This document shows, one piece after another, positions 37,317-47,137 of a stretch of DNA of 64,000 bases. Where the stretch lies: assembly GCF_958979055.1 (NCBI RefSeq), contig NC_084894.1, forward strand, positions 25,141,616-25,205,615, given 5' to 3'. Positions within the stretch are counted from its first letter, which is position 1; each line of letters opens with the position of its first letter. This stretch comes from Alnus glutinosa. Its lineage: Eukaryota; Streptophyta; Magnoliopsida; Fagales; Betulaceae. Both the position numbers and the translations under genes were made by a program. The notes beneath the pieces were generated by a model. It was not told the DNA's origin, did not search any database, and saw only the letters and a program-made list of their open reading frames with translations.

Positions 37317-40300
37317 ATGATAGTCCTAAGTTGGAACTGCCGGGGGCTTGGGAACCCCCGGGCAGTTCAGTCCCTTTGCCGATTGGTGAAGGATAAGAAG
37401 CCTACTTTGGTTTTTCTTATGGAAACCAAAGTGACACGGAATAAGGTACATTTTCTGCCTTCTAAATTGGGTTTGGAAAACATGTTTGTTGTGGATTGTC
37501 GAGGAAGAAGTGGTGGTTTGATCCTTCTTTGGAAGAAGTCTGCTTTGGTAGAGGTCCAGAATTTTAGCTGTAGACATATTAATGCTATAGTTTGTGACAA
37601 CCCTACGAGAGCTCAATGGAAACTTCCTTGTTTTTATGGGCATTCAGATGTAGCAAAGAGGTATCAAGCTTGGATGTTGTTGAGACATTTGGCTAATTTG
37701 TCCCCTGCCCCGTGGCTCTGTCTTGGGGATTTTAATGAAATTGTGTCTTTTGGGGAAAAGTCTAGTACCTCAATTCGTCCCAGAAGCCAAATGGAAGCTT
37801 TCCAAAATACCCTGGATGACTATACCTTATTGGATCTGGGTTTTTCGGGCCCTAAATTTACTTGGTGCAATGATCAGGCGAGTAGTGGAATTACTAGAGA
37901 ATGGTTGGATAGAGCCGTTGCTAATCATGGGTGGTGCCAACGTTATGATGTTGTTGCGATAGATGTTCTGCCTTATTACTATTCAGACCATCATCCTATT
38001 CTTGTTTCTTTTTTAAGGCATCAGGATTTTGTATGGCACAAGGGAAGACAATTTCGGTATGAAAGTAGCTGGGAGAAACATAAGGATTATGGGGCACTGA
38101 TAAAACAAGTGTGGCGGGTCAAGGAGTCCTCTGAGCCTGTTTGGGTTAAGGTGAGAAACAATCTTATGAGGTGTAAAAGGGTTCTCCAGTGGTGGATTAA
38201 GAAGGAAGGTGATGATCTAAAAGAAAAATTGCAGTTGAAAGAACATGAACTGTTGACTATGCAGATGCAGGATCCAGTGGCAGGGAGAGAAGAAGGGTGT
38301 CAAGTTCGGGATGAAATTCATTCTTTACTTGAACAATAGGATGTAAAGTGGAAACAACGGGCTAAGGAGAATTGGCTTAAGTATGGTGATAGAAATACGA
38401 AATTTTTTCATGCCAGCGCAAATCAAAAAAACAGAAATAGCAACATTGAGCAAATTCTGGACCAAGATGGGCGGCTGTGTTGTAAACATGGGGAAATTGA
38501 AGGGGCTTTTGTTTCTTATTTCTGGACTTTATTTACGGCAGGGGAAAATTTGGAGGTGGAAGCTAGTACAGGGGCTGTTCAACGAAAGGTAACCCAAGCT
38601 ATGAATAATAGACTCTTGGTTGAGTTTACTATGGAGGATATTAATACTGCTTTGAATCAAATGACGGCTCTTAAGGCCCCGGGACCCGATGGTTTTACAG
38701 CAGGTTTTAACCAACAAAACTGGGCAACTATTCACAAGGAGGTTTGTATTGCTATTCTATATTTCTTTAATACTAGTGTGCTAGATAATAGAATAAACAT
38801 GACCAATATTGCTCTGATTCCTAAGCTTAACTCCCCCAGTAAGGTCACGAATTTTAGGCCTATTAGTTTATGTAATGTCATTTATAAACTAATCTCTAAA
38901 GTCTTGGCTAATCGACTTAAAGAAGTGTTGCCAGGAATTATATCCCCTTCTCAAAGTGCATTCATCCCTGGACGGCTGATTACTAATAATGTCATAGTAG
39001 CTTATGAAACTATGCATTCTATGCAGACTTAGATGTGGAGTAAGGTTGGTTTTATGGGTTTGAAGCTTGATATGAGTAAAGCTTTCGACCGGGTGGGGTG
39101 GGTTTTCTTGGAAGCTGTCATGAGACGTTTGGGGTTTGATGAGAGATGGATACATTTGGTTATAAGTTGTGTCCGTTCGGTTCAGTATTCAGTGGTGGTT
39201 AATGGAAATCTAGTGGGCAATATTTCACCTACCAGGGAAATTCGGCAAGGTGACCCAATTTCCCCTTATCTTTTCATAATTTGTGCTGAAGCTTTAAGTT
39301 CTTTAATCTATCAAGTAGTGGATACAGGTATTATCACAGGTGTTCCTACCTCCCCCGGGGGACCACGGTTGAGTCATTTGTTCTTTGTGGATGACAGTTT
39401 GCTTTTCTGTAAAGCAAATTCAGTTGAGTGGAGAAGATTAATGAGGATTCTGGGAGTCTATGAAGCTGGTTTGGGGCAAAAATTGAATCTTCAAAAGACT
39501 TCAATTATTTCTAGTAGGAACACAACTAATGTGAAAAAACAGGAGATTCTTACTACTTCTGGTTTTCTGGAGGCTCAACAGATAGATACTTATCTTGGTT
39601 TGCCTTCTTACATCGGCAAATAAAAAATCCAATCTTTTAGTAATATCAAAGATCGGGTTCAGATGCAGTTAAATAATTGGAATGTTAAATTCCTATCTCA
39701 GGCTGGAAAGGAAGTATTATTGAAGGCTGTTGTGCAAGCAATTCCAAATTACAGTATGAGTGTTTTCCAGCTTCCAATCACTTTGTGTAAAGAGTTGGAG
39801 GGCCTGATGCAGTGTTTTTGGTGGGGACATATGGCTAAGGAGGCTAATGTACATTGGATGAGCTGAGAAAAAATTGGAAGATCCAAATCTATTGGGGGGC
39901 TCGGTTTTCGGGATCTTATTATATTCAATTAAGCCTTGCTTGCTAAACAAGACTGGCGACTTATGCAAAATCCTGACTCCCTTATAGCTCAGGTCCTAAG
40001 GGTAAAATATTTCTCTCATGAGTCTTTCTTGTCATCTGTGGTAGGAACTCGGCCTTCTTTCGTATGGAGAAGTTTGTTGTTTGCAAGAAACTTATTAAAA
40101 GAATGTTTGGTGTGGAGGGTTGGTGATGGGAAGAGTATTCACATTTGAAACGATCGGTGGTTGCCTACACCTATTTCTTTTTTGGTACAGTCTCTCCCTA
40201 AGGGTGATTTCTGCAGATTCGGTAGTTTCAACTCTTATTGATTCCGATTTACGAGGGTGGAATACTATCCTTATTAATGTTGTTTTCAATATGGAAGAGG

Positions 40301-41675
40301 CTAAGGTCATTGTTGCTATTCCTTTGAGTCCTACTCTTCCATCAGATCGAATCGTGTGCCAAGGTACAAAGAATGGAGTTTTTTCAGTGCAAAGTGCATA
40401 TCACTTGGGTATGGAAATTAATGCTCGCAGTTTGGGTGGTACATCACAGGAGGTGGGTGGACTGCAAGTCTGGTCTGTTATTTGGAATTTGAAAGTTCCA
40501 AACCCTGTAAAGCTTTTCATGTGTCGTGCGTAATGGTTTACTTCCCACCAAGAGCAATTTATTAAGGCGTAAAATTGTGGATTCTAATCTATGCCCTTGC
40601 TGTAGCAATGACTCTAAAACAGCTTTTCATGTCCTTTGGAAATGTCTAGCTGCTCAAGATGTCTGGGGTGGGAGTTTAGTGCAATTTCAGAAGTGTTCTT
40701 TCATGGGAGATAATTTTATGCAACTGGTGGAGTACTGTATAGAGCGCTTCTCATCTGAAGATTTAGATCTTATGGCAGTGATCTCTTGAAGAATTTGGTT
40801 ACATAGAAATCAGTTTATCTTTGATAATATTTTCACTCCCCCTCAAATTGTTTTCAAGGAATCAATAGAACAAGATGTCTGGGGTGGGAGTTTAGTGCAA
40901 TTTCAAAAGTATTCTTTCATGGGAGATAATATGCAACTGGTGGAGTACTGTATAGAGCACTTCTCATATGAAGATTTAGATCTTATGGCAGTGATCTCTT
41001 GAAGAATTTGGTTACATAGAAATCAGTTTATCTTTGATAATATTTTCACTCCCCCTCAAATTGTTTTCAAGGAATCAATAGAATCACTTGATGATTTTCG
41101 CAAGTACAACAAAAAAGAGGAGGATATTGTGATTTATGGGGGGGATTCTAGTTCTCATTTATTACTCAATGGGTGGCAACCTTTGCCTGCTGGAATTATA
41201 AAAGTGAATTGGGATGCTTCTTTACTAGTTAAGAAGCGTCATATTGGTATTGGGATTGTGGCTAGGGATGAACATGGTAATTTTTTAGGTGCAAAGGCTA
41301 TCACGAAAAATGTTGTGAATACACCGAAAGTGGTTGAAGCTATGGCAGCCCTAGAAACTATTTTATTTTATAAGCAGGCAGGTCTCTTCAATGTTCCCTT
41401 CACATGTTCTCCTTGAAGGGGATGCTAAGCAAATGGTAAATGATGTTAATCATAGTTCTCTAAACCTGTCAACGGCTGGCCATTTTATTGAGGGAATCAT
41501 TTCAGAAATACAAGGGCTCAGGTATGCAACTTTGGTTTATGTGAGTAGAGAGGCTAATAATGTAACCCATTGTTTAGCAAAAAAGGCATCTAATAAGGTT
41601 GTTGATTTAGTTTGGCTTGAGGATATACCTCATTGTATTTTGCATTCACTACTTAAGGACAGTTCTTGTCCCTAG
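37317..41675 (+). pseudogene. LINE ORF2: endonuclease, reverse transcriptase, RNase H, inactivated
   Basis: 37317-38000: AP-type endonuclease (LSWNCRGLGN, FLMETKV, LCLGDFNE, YYSDHHPI). 38640-39620: reverse transcriptase (LKAPGPDGF, LIPKL, FRPISLCNVIYK, LKLDMSKAFDRV, IRQGDPISPYLF, FFVDDSLLF). About 40500-40680: zinc-binding zf-RVT (CPCCSNDSKTAFHVLWKC). 41190-41670: plant-type ribonuclease H (KVNWDASL, LEGDAKQMVNDV, VSREANNVTHCLAKKAS). The frame persists from 37317 to about 40150 but has stops at 38337, 39030, 39621, 39864, 39930 and 40146. Several sit where the family has Trp, consistent with G-to-A change. Further on, frameshifts occur near 40150-40210 and 40530. FVDD matches the YxDD-type active site. 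Confidence 0.9.
40655..41083. repeat. 216-bp tandem duplication inside LINE ORF2
   Basis: 40655-40870 and 40871-41083 are near-identical, each starting CAAGATGTCTGGGGTGGGAG and ending GGAATCAATAGAA. The second lacks three bases near its middle. It is a local duplication that arose after or during insertion. Confidence 0.92.
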
Positions 41676-41827
41676 ATCCTTTTTTTTGAGGCTCAGTTTT
41701 ATTCTATCAATAAAAAAGTTCCAACATTATTCAAAAAAATAAAAATAAAAAAATAAAACTTTTTATATTTATTAATCAATTTTATTTATTTATTTTTGGG
41801 CCAAAACAAACCAACGGATACAACTGT

Positions 41828-42277
41828 TCAACCAGAAATTTCAATTGCTTTAACATCAGGCTTCTTGTTCTTGACCTCCTCCTTTGGAACAGTGACTGTA
41901 AGAACCCCATTCTCCATGGACGCCTTCACCTCCTCCATCTTCACATTTTCCGGCAGCCTGAACCTCCTCATGAACTTGCCGCTGCTACGCTCCACCCTAT
42001 GCCACATGTCGTTCTTGTCTTCCTTCTCCACATTCCTCTCTCCGCTGATCTGGAGCACTCTGTCATCTTCGATCTCAACCTTCACCTCCTCCTTCTTCAG
42101 CCCCGGAAGATCGGCCTTGAACACGTGGGCTTCTGGGGTCTCCTTCCAGTCGATTCTGGTGTTCACAAACGCAGAATTTTCCCGAGAAAATTCAGGATAA
42201 GTGGGGAAGGGAAAATCCTTGAAGGGGTCGAAGACACTGCTTTGTCGGCCACCGAAAAATCTTGGTATGATCGACAT
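41828..42277 (-). CDS. sHSP-A: cytosolic class I small heat-shock protein
   Basis: 149 residues, intronless. It begins [10 protein letters not shown], the class I signature, and carries an alpha-crystallin domain at about 41-135 with [48 protein letters not shown] and [14 protein letters not shown], and a C-terminal I-E-I motif at 145-147 used for oligomer assembly. Class I sHSPs form cytosolic 12-subunit (or larger) holdase complexes that bind unfolding proteins. It is shorter than the usual 154-160 residues: the N-terminal arm goes directly from SSVFDPF to KDFPFP, lacking the usual DVWDPF-type segment. Heat-shock elements and a TATA-like box lie upstream. It lies tail-to-tail with the LINE at 41757. 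Its duplicate is at 60159-60602. Confidence 0.95.
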   Translation of the reverse strand: MSIIPRFFGGRQSSVFDPFKDFPFPTYPEFSRENSAFVNTRIDWKETPEAHVFKADLPGLKKEEVKVEIEDDRVLQISGERNVEKEDKNDMWHRVERSSGKFMRRFRLPENVKMEEVKASMENGVLTVTVPKEEVKNKKPDVKAIEISG

Positions 42278-42409
42278 TGTCCCTACGATTTTGACGTTCG
42301 ATTGAAAGACTGAAACGAAATTTGGGATTGCGTGGTCACTGAGAGAGCTGCTTGTAATTGTTGTTGGAACTTGGAACTCGATGGTTTGTGGAAGGTGGGA
42401 TAGGTTGGG

Positions 42410-42484
42410 TATTTAAAGTAATCAGAGGACCATTCTAGTATTTTCGAGAAAAATAAAAAAAGCACTTGCTAGAACATTCGTGAA
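42410..42484 (-). promoter_or_regulatory. sHSP-A promoter: TATA-like box and heat-shock elements
   Basis: GAACATTCGTGAA at 42472-42484 is a perfect three-module heat-shock element (GAAnnTTCnnGAA). TTCGAGAA at 42453-42460 supplies two more modules. On the minus strand TTTAAATA lies at about 42411-42418, some 135 bp upstream of the start codon and 35-65 bp downstream of the elements, the normal plant sHSP arrangement. The perfect element is kept in the duplicate at 60796-60808. Confidence 0.82.
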
Positions 42485-42499
42485 CTATTGTGGGTTTTC

Positions 42500-43010
42500 A
42501 CGAGGAGTCTGGACCGGATTTTGTTTTCATGTTGGGCTTGGAACTCTGGGTTTGATATTCGTTATGGGCCCCCACGACCTTTTATTGGGCCCGTGGCCTC
42601 TTACTAAATTTACCATAACATTATTCTTTTTTGACATAAATTTCCTAAAAATTAATTTGTAGAAAATTTCATAAAAATTAACTTCCAATAGTGATATGTG
42701 TGTCCTTTGCATATGTATTTTAATTTCACGTGCTTTTCACATAATTTTTTTTATAGCTTAAAGGATACGCGTTGCTTTTAAAAACTGGTATGTATGAGTT
42801 TTATACAAATCAGTTTGTAAAAAATTTCGATCTATCTACTTGAGACTCCTGTTTATAGGAGAATTAGGTTAGATGAGTACGGTAATTAACATCAAATTTG
42901 ATTACAATCAAATCAATCAAGATTTTTAAAATCATTCTAGAAATTTTTATTTTAAGAACTAAAAGTTTTAACAAAAATTTTATAAATAGAAGAAAGTGTT
43001 GTAATTGACA
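42500..43010. other. Spacer upstream of sHSP-A
   Basis: No gene is recognised. Much of it (42485-42720, 42800-42960) has a counterpart upstream of sHSP-B (60809-61260), for example GGGCTTGGAACTCTGG and GATATTCGTTATGGGCC, so it belongs to the duplicated block. Confidence 0.55.
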
Positions 43011-43380
43011 CATTAAATTATATAAAAAGACTTGATTCTTTTCCTAATGCAAGTATTGCTTATATAATTTTATTGACAATACGTATTACAGTTGATTCTG
43101 TAGAAAGAAATTTTTCAAAATTAAGATTAATAAAATCCTAACTAAAATCAACAATGTTACAAGAAAGATTAAATGGATTAGCCATATTATCAATTAAAAA
43201 CAAAATGTTAAAAAAACTCTAATATAAAAATTTAATAAGTAATTTTGCATCTCAAAAAGCGAGAAGAATGAATTTCAAATAAAAATATAATTTTAAATTA
43301 AATAATATTTAATTTTAAATAAAATGCATTACTTAAACTTCTCGTCGAAGACCCTAAAATATATCGAGCCGGCCTTGATA
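43011..43380 (+). mobile_element. hAT transposase relic, C-terminal dimerisation domain
   Basis: A plus-strand reading from about 43032 gives DSFPNASIAYIILLTIRITV, DSVERNFSKLRLIKS, a stop, LKSTMLQERLNGLAILSIKN, KMLKKL, a stop, and YKNLISNFASQKARRMNFK. This is the conserved hAT-family C-terminal dimerisation region, with TAA codons at two places. The sequence then runs to TCGAGCCGGCCTTG near 43377, resembling the inverted GGCCGGCTC terminus of these elements. Only the 3' part is present; the 5' part is not found. Confidence 0.8.
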
Positions 43381-44326
43381 TATATATTGGTGTCTTTGTT
43401 GTAAGAATAAGATGGAAAAATAGTTTTTAGTACCATAGTGCGATGAAAAAACGATGGGAAAAAGGTTCAAGAAATTGAGTTGGTTCAAATATATCGAGAT
43501 GATTAATTTGTGTCATTTTAATGCTTTGATCAAAACTAATTAATTTTTTTCTTTACATTGATGGATGCGTTAAGTCAAAATTATCATTAAGCGTGCAGAT
43601 TGTAAAAGAGTCGTTGTTTGGGTATTAAGTCTCATAATCGAATAATAGACAAATTTGAGTTTTTTAAATGATTACGAAAATTAAGAAGTGGCCAAGCCAC
43701 TCTTTTGGCCAAATGGATTTCACCAGCCAGCCAAAGTGGATAGTTATGACTGCCCGAATCATTCTCATTTGGTCAAAGGGGTGGTTTAAGCACTAATATT
43801 TTTTTATTTTTTTTTAATTTCTTTTAAAAATAATACTAATGTGATATATAGAACACGCAATTATCACTAATAGGTTAGATGTAACATCCGTTAACTTTTT
43901 ATATAAAAAATGGACGAAATACCAACTCTGTTTATAAGATGTTCACAAATATCATTTGTGACACTTCTGTACTATTTTATAATGGGACAAAGAATGTGTA
44001 CTAAAAAAAAATTTAACCCTTAAAATTATAATATATATATATATATATAAGCAAAATTATAATATTGATTAACGTTGAATCATGTCAAAAATAATGTTTT
44101 ATATTTAATTATTTGTACTCTGAATTCGTCGTACTAGTTTGTCACTTTTAGCCTGATTGATTGTTCAATCTTTTTGAAAAATATTTAAAATTACGAATAT
44201 CGACCAGGAGAATTTACTTTATAAAATTATGTTTAGATGGTTTAAAAAACGTGAGATAAATTTTTTTAAAAATAAAATAGATAAAATCTGAATAATATTT
44301 TAAACAAATTTCGGTTACAGACTAAC
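43381..44326. other. Spacer, partly duplicated at 61670-61910
   Basis: 43381-43640 matches 61675-61905 (TATATTGGTGTCTTTGTTGT, TTTTTAGTACCATAGTGCGA, GGGAAAAAGGTTCAAGAAAT, TTTGATCAAAACTAA). This is the right edge of the duplicated block. The rest is AT-rich with a (TA)n run near 44030-44048 and no gene. Confidence 0.6.
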
Positions 44327-44698
44327 CAACATCTTCAATCCCTTCAAGGATTTCTCCTTCCCCTATTTTCCTGAATTTTCTCATGAAAATAGTACATTTG
44401 TGAACACCATAATCGACCGGAAGGAGACCCCAGAAGCCCACGTGTTCAAGGCCGATCTTCTGAGGCGGTGAAGGTTGAGATCGACGATGACGAGTGCTCC
44501 ATATCAGCGAAGAAGGAAGACAAGAACGATACGTGGCATAGAGTGGAGCGTAGCAGCGGCAAGTTCATGAGGAGGTTCAGGTTGCCGAAAAACGTGAAGA
44601 TGGAGGAGGTGAAGGCGACCATGGAGAATGGGGTTCTTACAATCACCGTTCCTAAGAAGGAGATCAAGAAGCCTGATGTTAAAGAGATTGAAATTTAG
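44327..44698 (+). pseudogene. sHSP pseudogene, class I type
   Basis: Reads [20 protein letters not shown], then [24 protein letters not shown], followed by a frame break with loss of the PGLKKEE region near 44455. The frame then continues as [56 protein letters not shown] and KPDVKEIEI with a TAG at 44696-44698. The N-terminal [10 protein letters not shown] part and the start codon are absent; upstream sequence is unrelated. The VLQISGERN segment is also mostly lost. It faces away from sHSP-A and keeps high similarity to it, so it is a former gene copy rather than a distant family member. Confidence 0.9.
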
Positions 44699-45645
44699 AA
44701 TATAAAAACTTGTTAAAGAAAATTGAATAAATTGACCGGAGGCGTGAAAACATTAATTATAAGTTATATTTATATGTTTTAAACGACAATTGAATTTATT
44801 TTTATTTATTTCCTTAATTTTTTTTAATTAATTATTGTTCAACTCCATCTTTAAATTTTGCTCTTGTTATGATGGAAGTCGTTGGTGATGTATGACTAAA
44901 GAGCAAGATGAGGAAGCAACATTTTAATAAAAATAGAATATATGAAGTGCATTGTTCCTCAAATTGAAACATGAAAGCGTTTTTTAATTTGGTGATCAAA
45001 CAGCAAATATTTGACGATCGATACTCAGCAAGCTTTGAAAGTAATGAAGAAGTAATTAATATCTTTAGTCAATAATCAACTACCATTTCATAATTATTAA
45101 TTAATAATTAATACGGTAAAATTATAGAAAGTATGCCCCATTAATTCAGAATGGATGAATGGATAGCATGCATATGCCGTGACGCATGCACGTTGCTTCT
45201 GCCTGCGTGCTACCTATATATAATATGTCTTTTATATTTAATGTCACTTTACCGTGTCAAACCCAACCTAAAACATAGGTATATATATAATTATATGAAT
45301 GTATTTATATTTGTTTGGTAAAAGATAATTGTTGAAAAGTCTTGACGTCTTTCTTTATATGTAATTAAACAACTAAATTCACAGCTTACCTAGTAAAGTT
45401 TTACTTACTAGAATTCAATGTTTTTTTTAGGTGGGTTACTCATTTTTCAAATATGAGATACGGGAAAGTTAAAAACAGGATGCGAGTTAATTACCATTAA
45501 TAAATACATGCAATAGCTACAGTTGAGCATCTGTCAAACCATCAGCTTGATATGCTCAACCAAAAACGTCTTCGCAGGCTGATACTTCAATTCGAGCTAT
45601 GGGTTAGGAATGGTTATTGTACTGAAGCCGGGTTTTGGTTGGAAT
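44699..45645. other. AT-rich spacer
   Basis: No gene is recognised. A GCATGCATATGCC-like stretch occurs around 45166-45190, and TATATATAA runs near 45214 and 45282. Nothing else can be supported. Confidence 0.45.
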
Positions 45646-46076
45646 TGTTAGAATAATATCGTTATGTTTCTTATTCAGTTTATTGCATTTTTAGTACTAT
45701 TTCCTTCTTAACTTATTTTAGGGTTTAGTTTAGGATTTTTTGTCAACTACTCATAGCTTCTCTATATATAGAGGCAGGGACGGAGGGAGGGTGGGCTGGT
45801 AGGGGCCATGGCCCCCCGCCCCAAATTTCCCAAAAAAAAAAAAATTTTAAGGTGGGAAAAAAAATAATCTAAAAAATAAAAAAATATAAGGTAAAAATAA
45901 AAATTTAGCTTACTTGGCCCCTAGCAAAAAAAAAAATTTCGGCCATTGGCTCCTGCCTATAAAAACTTCTGGCTCCGTCCCTGTATAGAAGTTTCTTATA
46001 ATACAATAATATTAAGACTCAATACAATGTAATCCATTATTCTCATCTGCTCTTTCTCTCTTTCATATATTTTACA
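45646..46076 (+). repeat. Copia-type LTR relic with nested MITE
   Basis: Starts TGTTAGAATAATATCG, has a TATATATAG box, and ends CTTTCATATATTTTACA, followed by a sequence resembling a Met-tRNA primer-binding site. This is the layout of a plant copia 5' LTR (about 214 bp without the MITE). I recognise no gag-pol behind it and no second LTR. Fossil; age cannot be given. Confidence 0.5.
45775..45983. mobile_element. hAT-like MITE nested in the LTR relic
   Basis: Inverted termini CAGGGACGGAG at the left and CTCCGTCCCTG at the right, with GGGGCCATGGCC and GGCCCCTAG inside. It is flanked by the 8-bp duplication TATAGAGG/TATAGAAG (45767-45774 and 45984-45991, one mismatch). About 209 bp, no coding capacity. 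It is related to the element at 15425. Confidence 0.9.
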
Positions 46077-46870
46077 TAGTACCAAAGTTATTTAACAGAA
46101 ATGAAACATTGGTCTGGAGAATATTTGAAGCTTAATGTATTTTTGGGGATGGTGGCAGGTAAACAATACTATAGAGGTGGAGCTGATTGTGAAGAAGGTG
46201 AGGAGTAGATCTTTGAGAATATGATGGGGTATGTTTCTTAGCTTTTTGGGGGTATTCATGTTGTGTGATACAATACCTTTTTTGCGTGCTTGGGTGGTTT
46301 TACGGGCTTGTGTTTGAGAGCGGGTAACTGATTTAGCGAGAGGCAAAGCCGCAGGATTAATTTTCTTGAGTTTACCTATGGTGAATGTGAATGATGTGAT
46401 AGGGTATTCAAGGTACCCTAACCTCCCAAACAACCATAAAGAGTTGTATTATAATTTTCTTCATACCTTTTTATTACTCAAGACTTTTATTTATATAGAG
46501 GCAAGTTACACTGTTTAACATGGAAATATTGAAATATACGTAAATAATCCTAATTTTAGTGGGAATACAAAATCCTTTATTAATAGGAATCCTTTTTATA
46601 GAATGACTTCCTTTTCCTACCAAAAGTCGTGCTTTTATGAGCACCGACTTTCCCTTCAAGCTTTCCATGCAAACCAACCGCGCCACTTGGATCTTCTTCT
46701 TGAGCTACGGCTAGGTCTTCGGGTTCCTCTACTGTCATGCCACGTCTATCACAGTTGCTAGGGGGATACGTAACAGGTGGCAATGGATATAAAAAGGCAA
46801 TGAAAAAAGAACTGCAAATAAATTGCACTCTGTATGATTGGAAGGTTGCTGGAGGAGTTTTCTGTATGAA
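46077..46870. other. Unidentified sequence, possibly retroelement interior
   Basis: Minus-strand open stretches at 46092-46433 (with a Thr/Gln/Arg-rich SVTRSQTQARKTTQARK run) and 46580-46873 (PEDLAVAQEEDPSGAVGL) have no motif I recognise. A TATATAAATAAAAG-like box on the minus strand near 46485-46498 could belong to another decayed LTR. No function is assigned. Confidence 0.35.
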
Positions 46871-47137
46871 CAACTTTTACTCCATAAGTTTTTCATGGAT
46901 TTGAAAGAGGTCCCTACGTGAGTTTTTTTTTCTTCTTTTTCAATATTTTTCTTGTTTAGATTTTATTTTTAAAATTAGTTATTTTTTATATTTTAATTTA
47001 TAATATAAAAATAATAATATTTTAAGATGATTTGGAGCAAAGGCTGACGTGGCACTAATGAAAGTCAAAAAAATTAGACGGAAAACTCACAGTGAGACCT
47101 CTTTCAAATACAAGAAAAACTTAAGGAGTAAAAGTTG
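46871..47137. mobile_element. MITE with about 56-bp terminal inverted repeats
   Basis: The left end begins CAACTTTTACTCCATAAGTT and the right end read in reverse begins CAACTTTTACTCCTTAAGTT. Both continue through TTTGAAAGAGGTC(C/T)C and GTGAGTTTT. The 150-bp centre is AT-rich. A target duplication is not obvious. Long inverted repeats suggest a Mutator-like origin (inference). Confidence 0.8.

Larger units (their letters stand above)
34084..41757 (+). mobile_element. Near full-length L1-type LINE with nested solo LTR, inactive
   Basis: Flanked by a 16-bp duplication ACTTTTTATATTTATT (34068-34083 and 41758-41773) and ending in an A-rich tail. Without the solo LTR the LINE is about 5.9 kb, full-length for the family. 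ORF1 begins near 34306 and ORF2 runs from 37317 to 41675. It has endonuclease, reverse transcriptase, zinc-binding and ribonuclease H regions. Both ORFs carry several stops, and there is a 216-bp internal duplication, so it is dead. It lies in the spacer between UGT-4 and sHSP-A, about 70 bp beyond the sHSP-A stop codon. The right copy of the block has the empty site near 60090. Confidence 0.93.

Noticed and set aside
41796-42313. Plus-strand open frames over sHSP-A (and the same over sHSP-B)
   Set aside because: They are antisense shadows of the sHSP coding frame.
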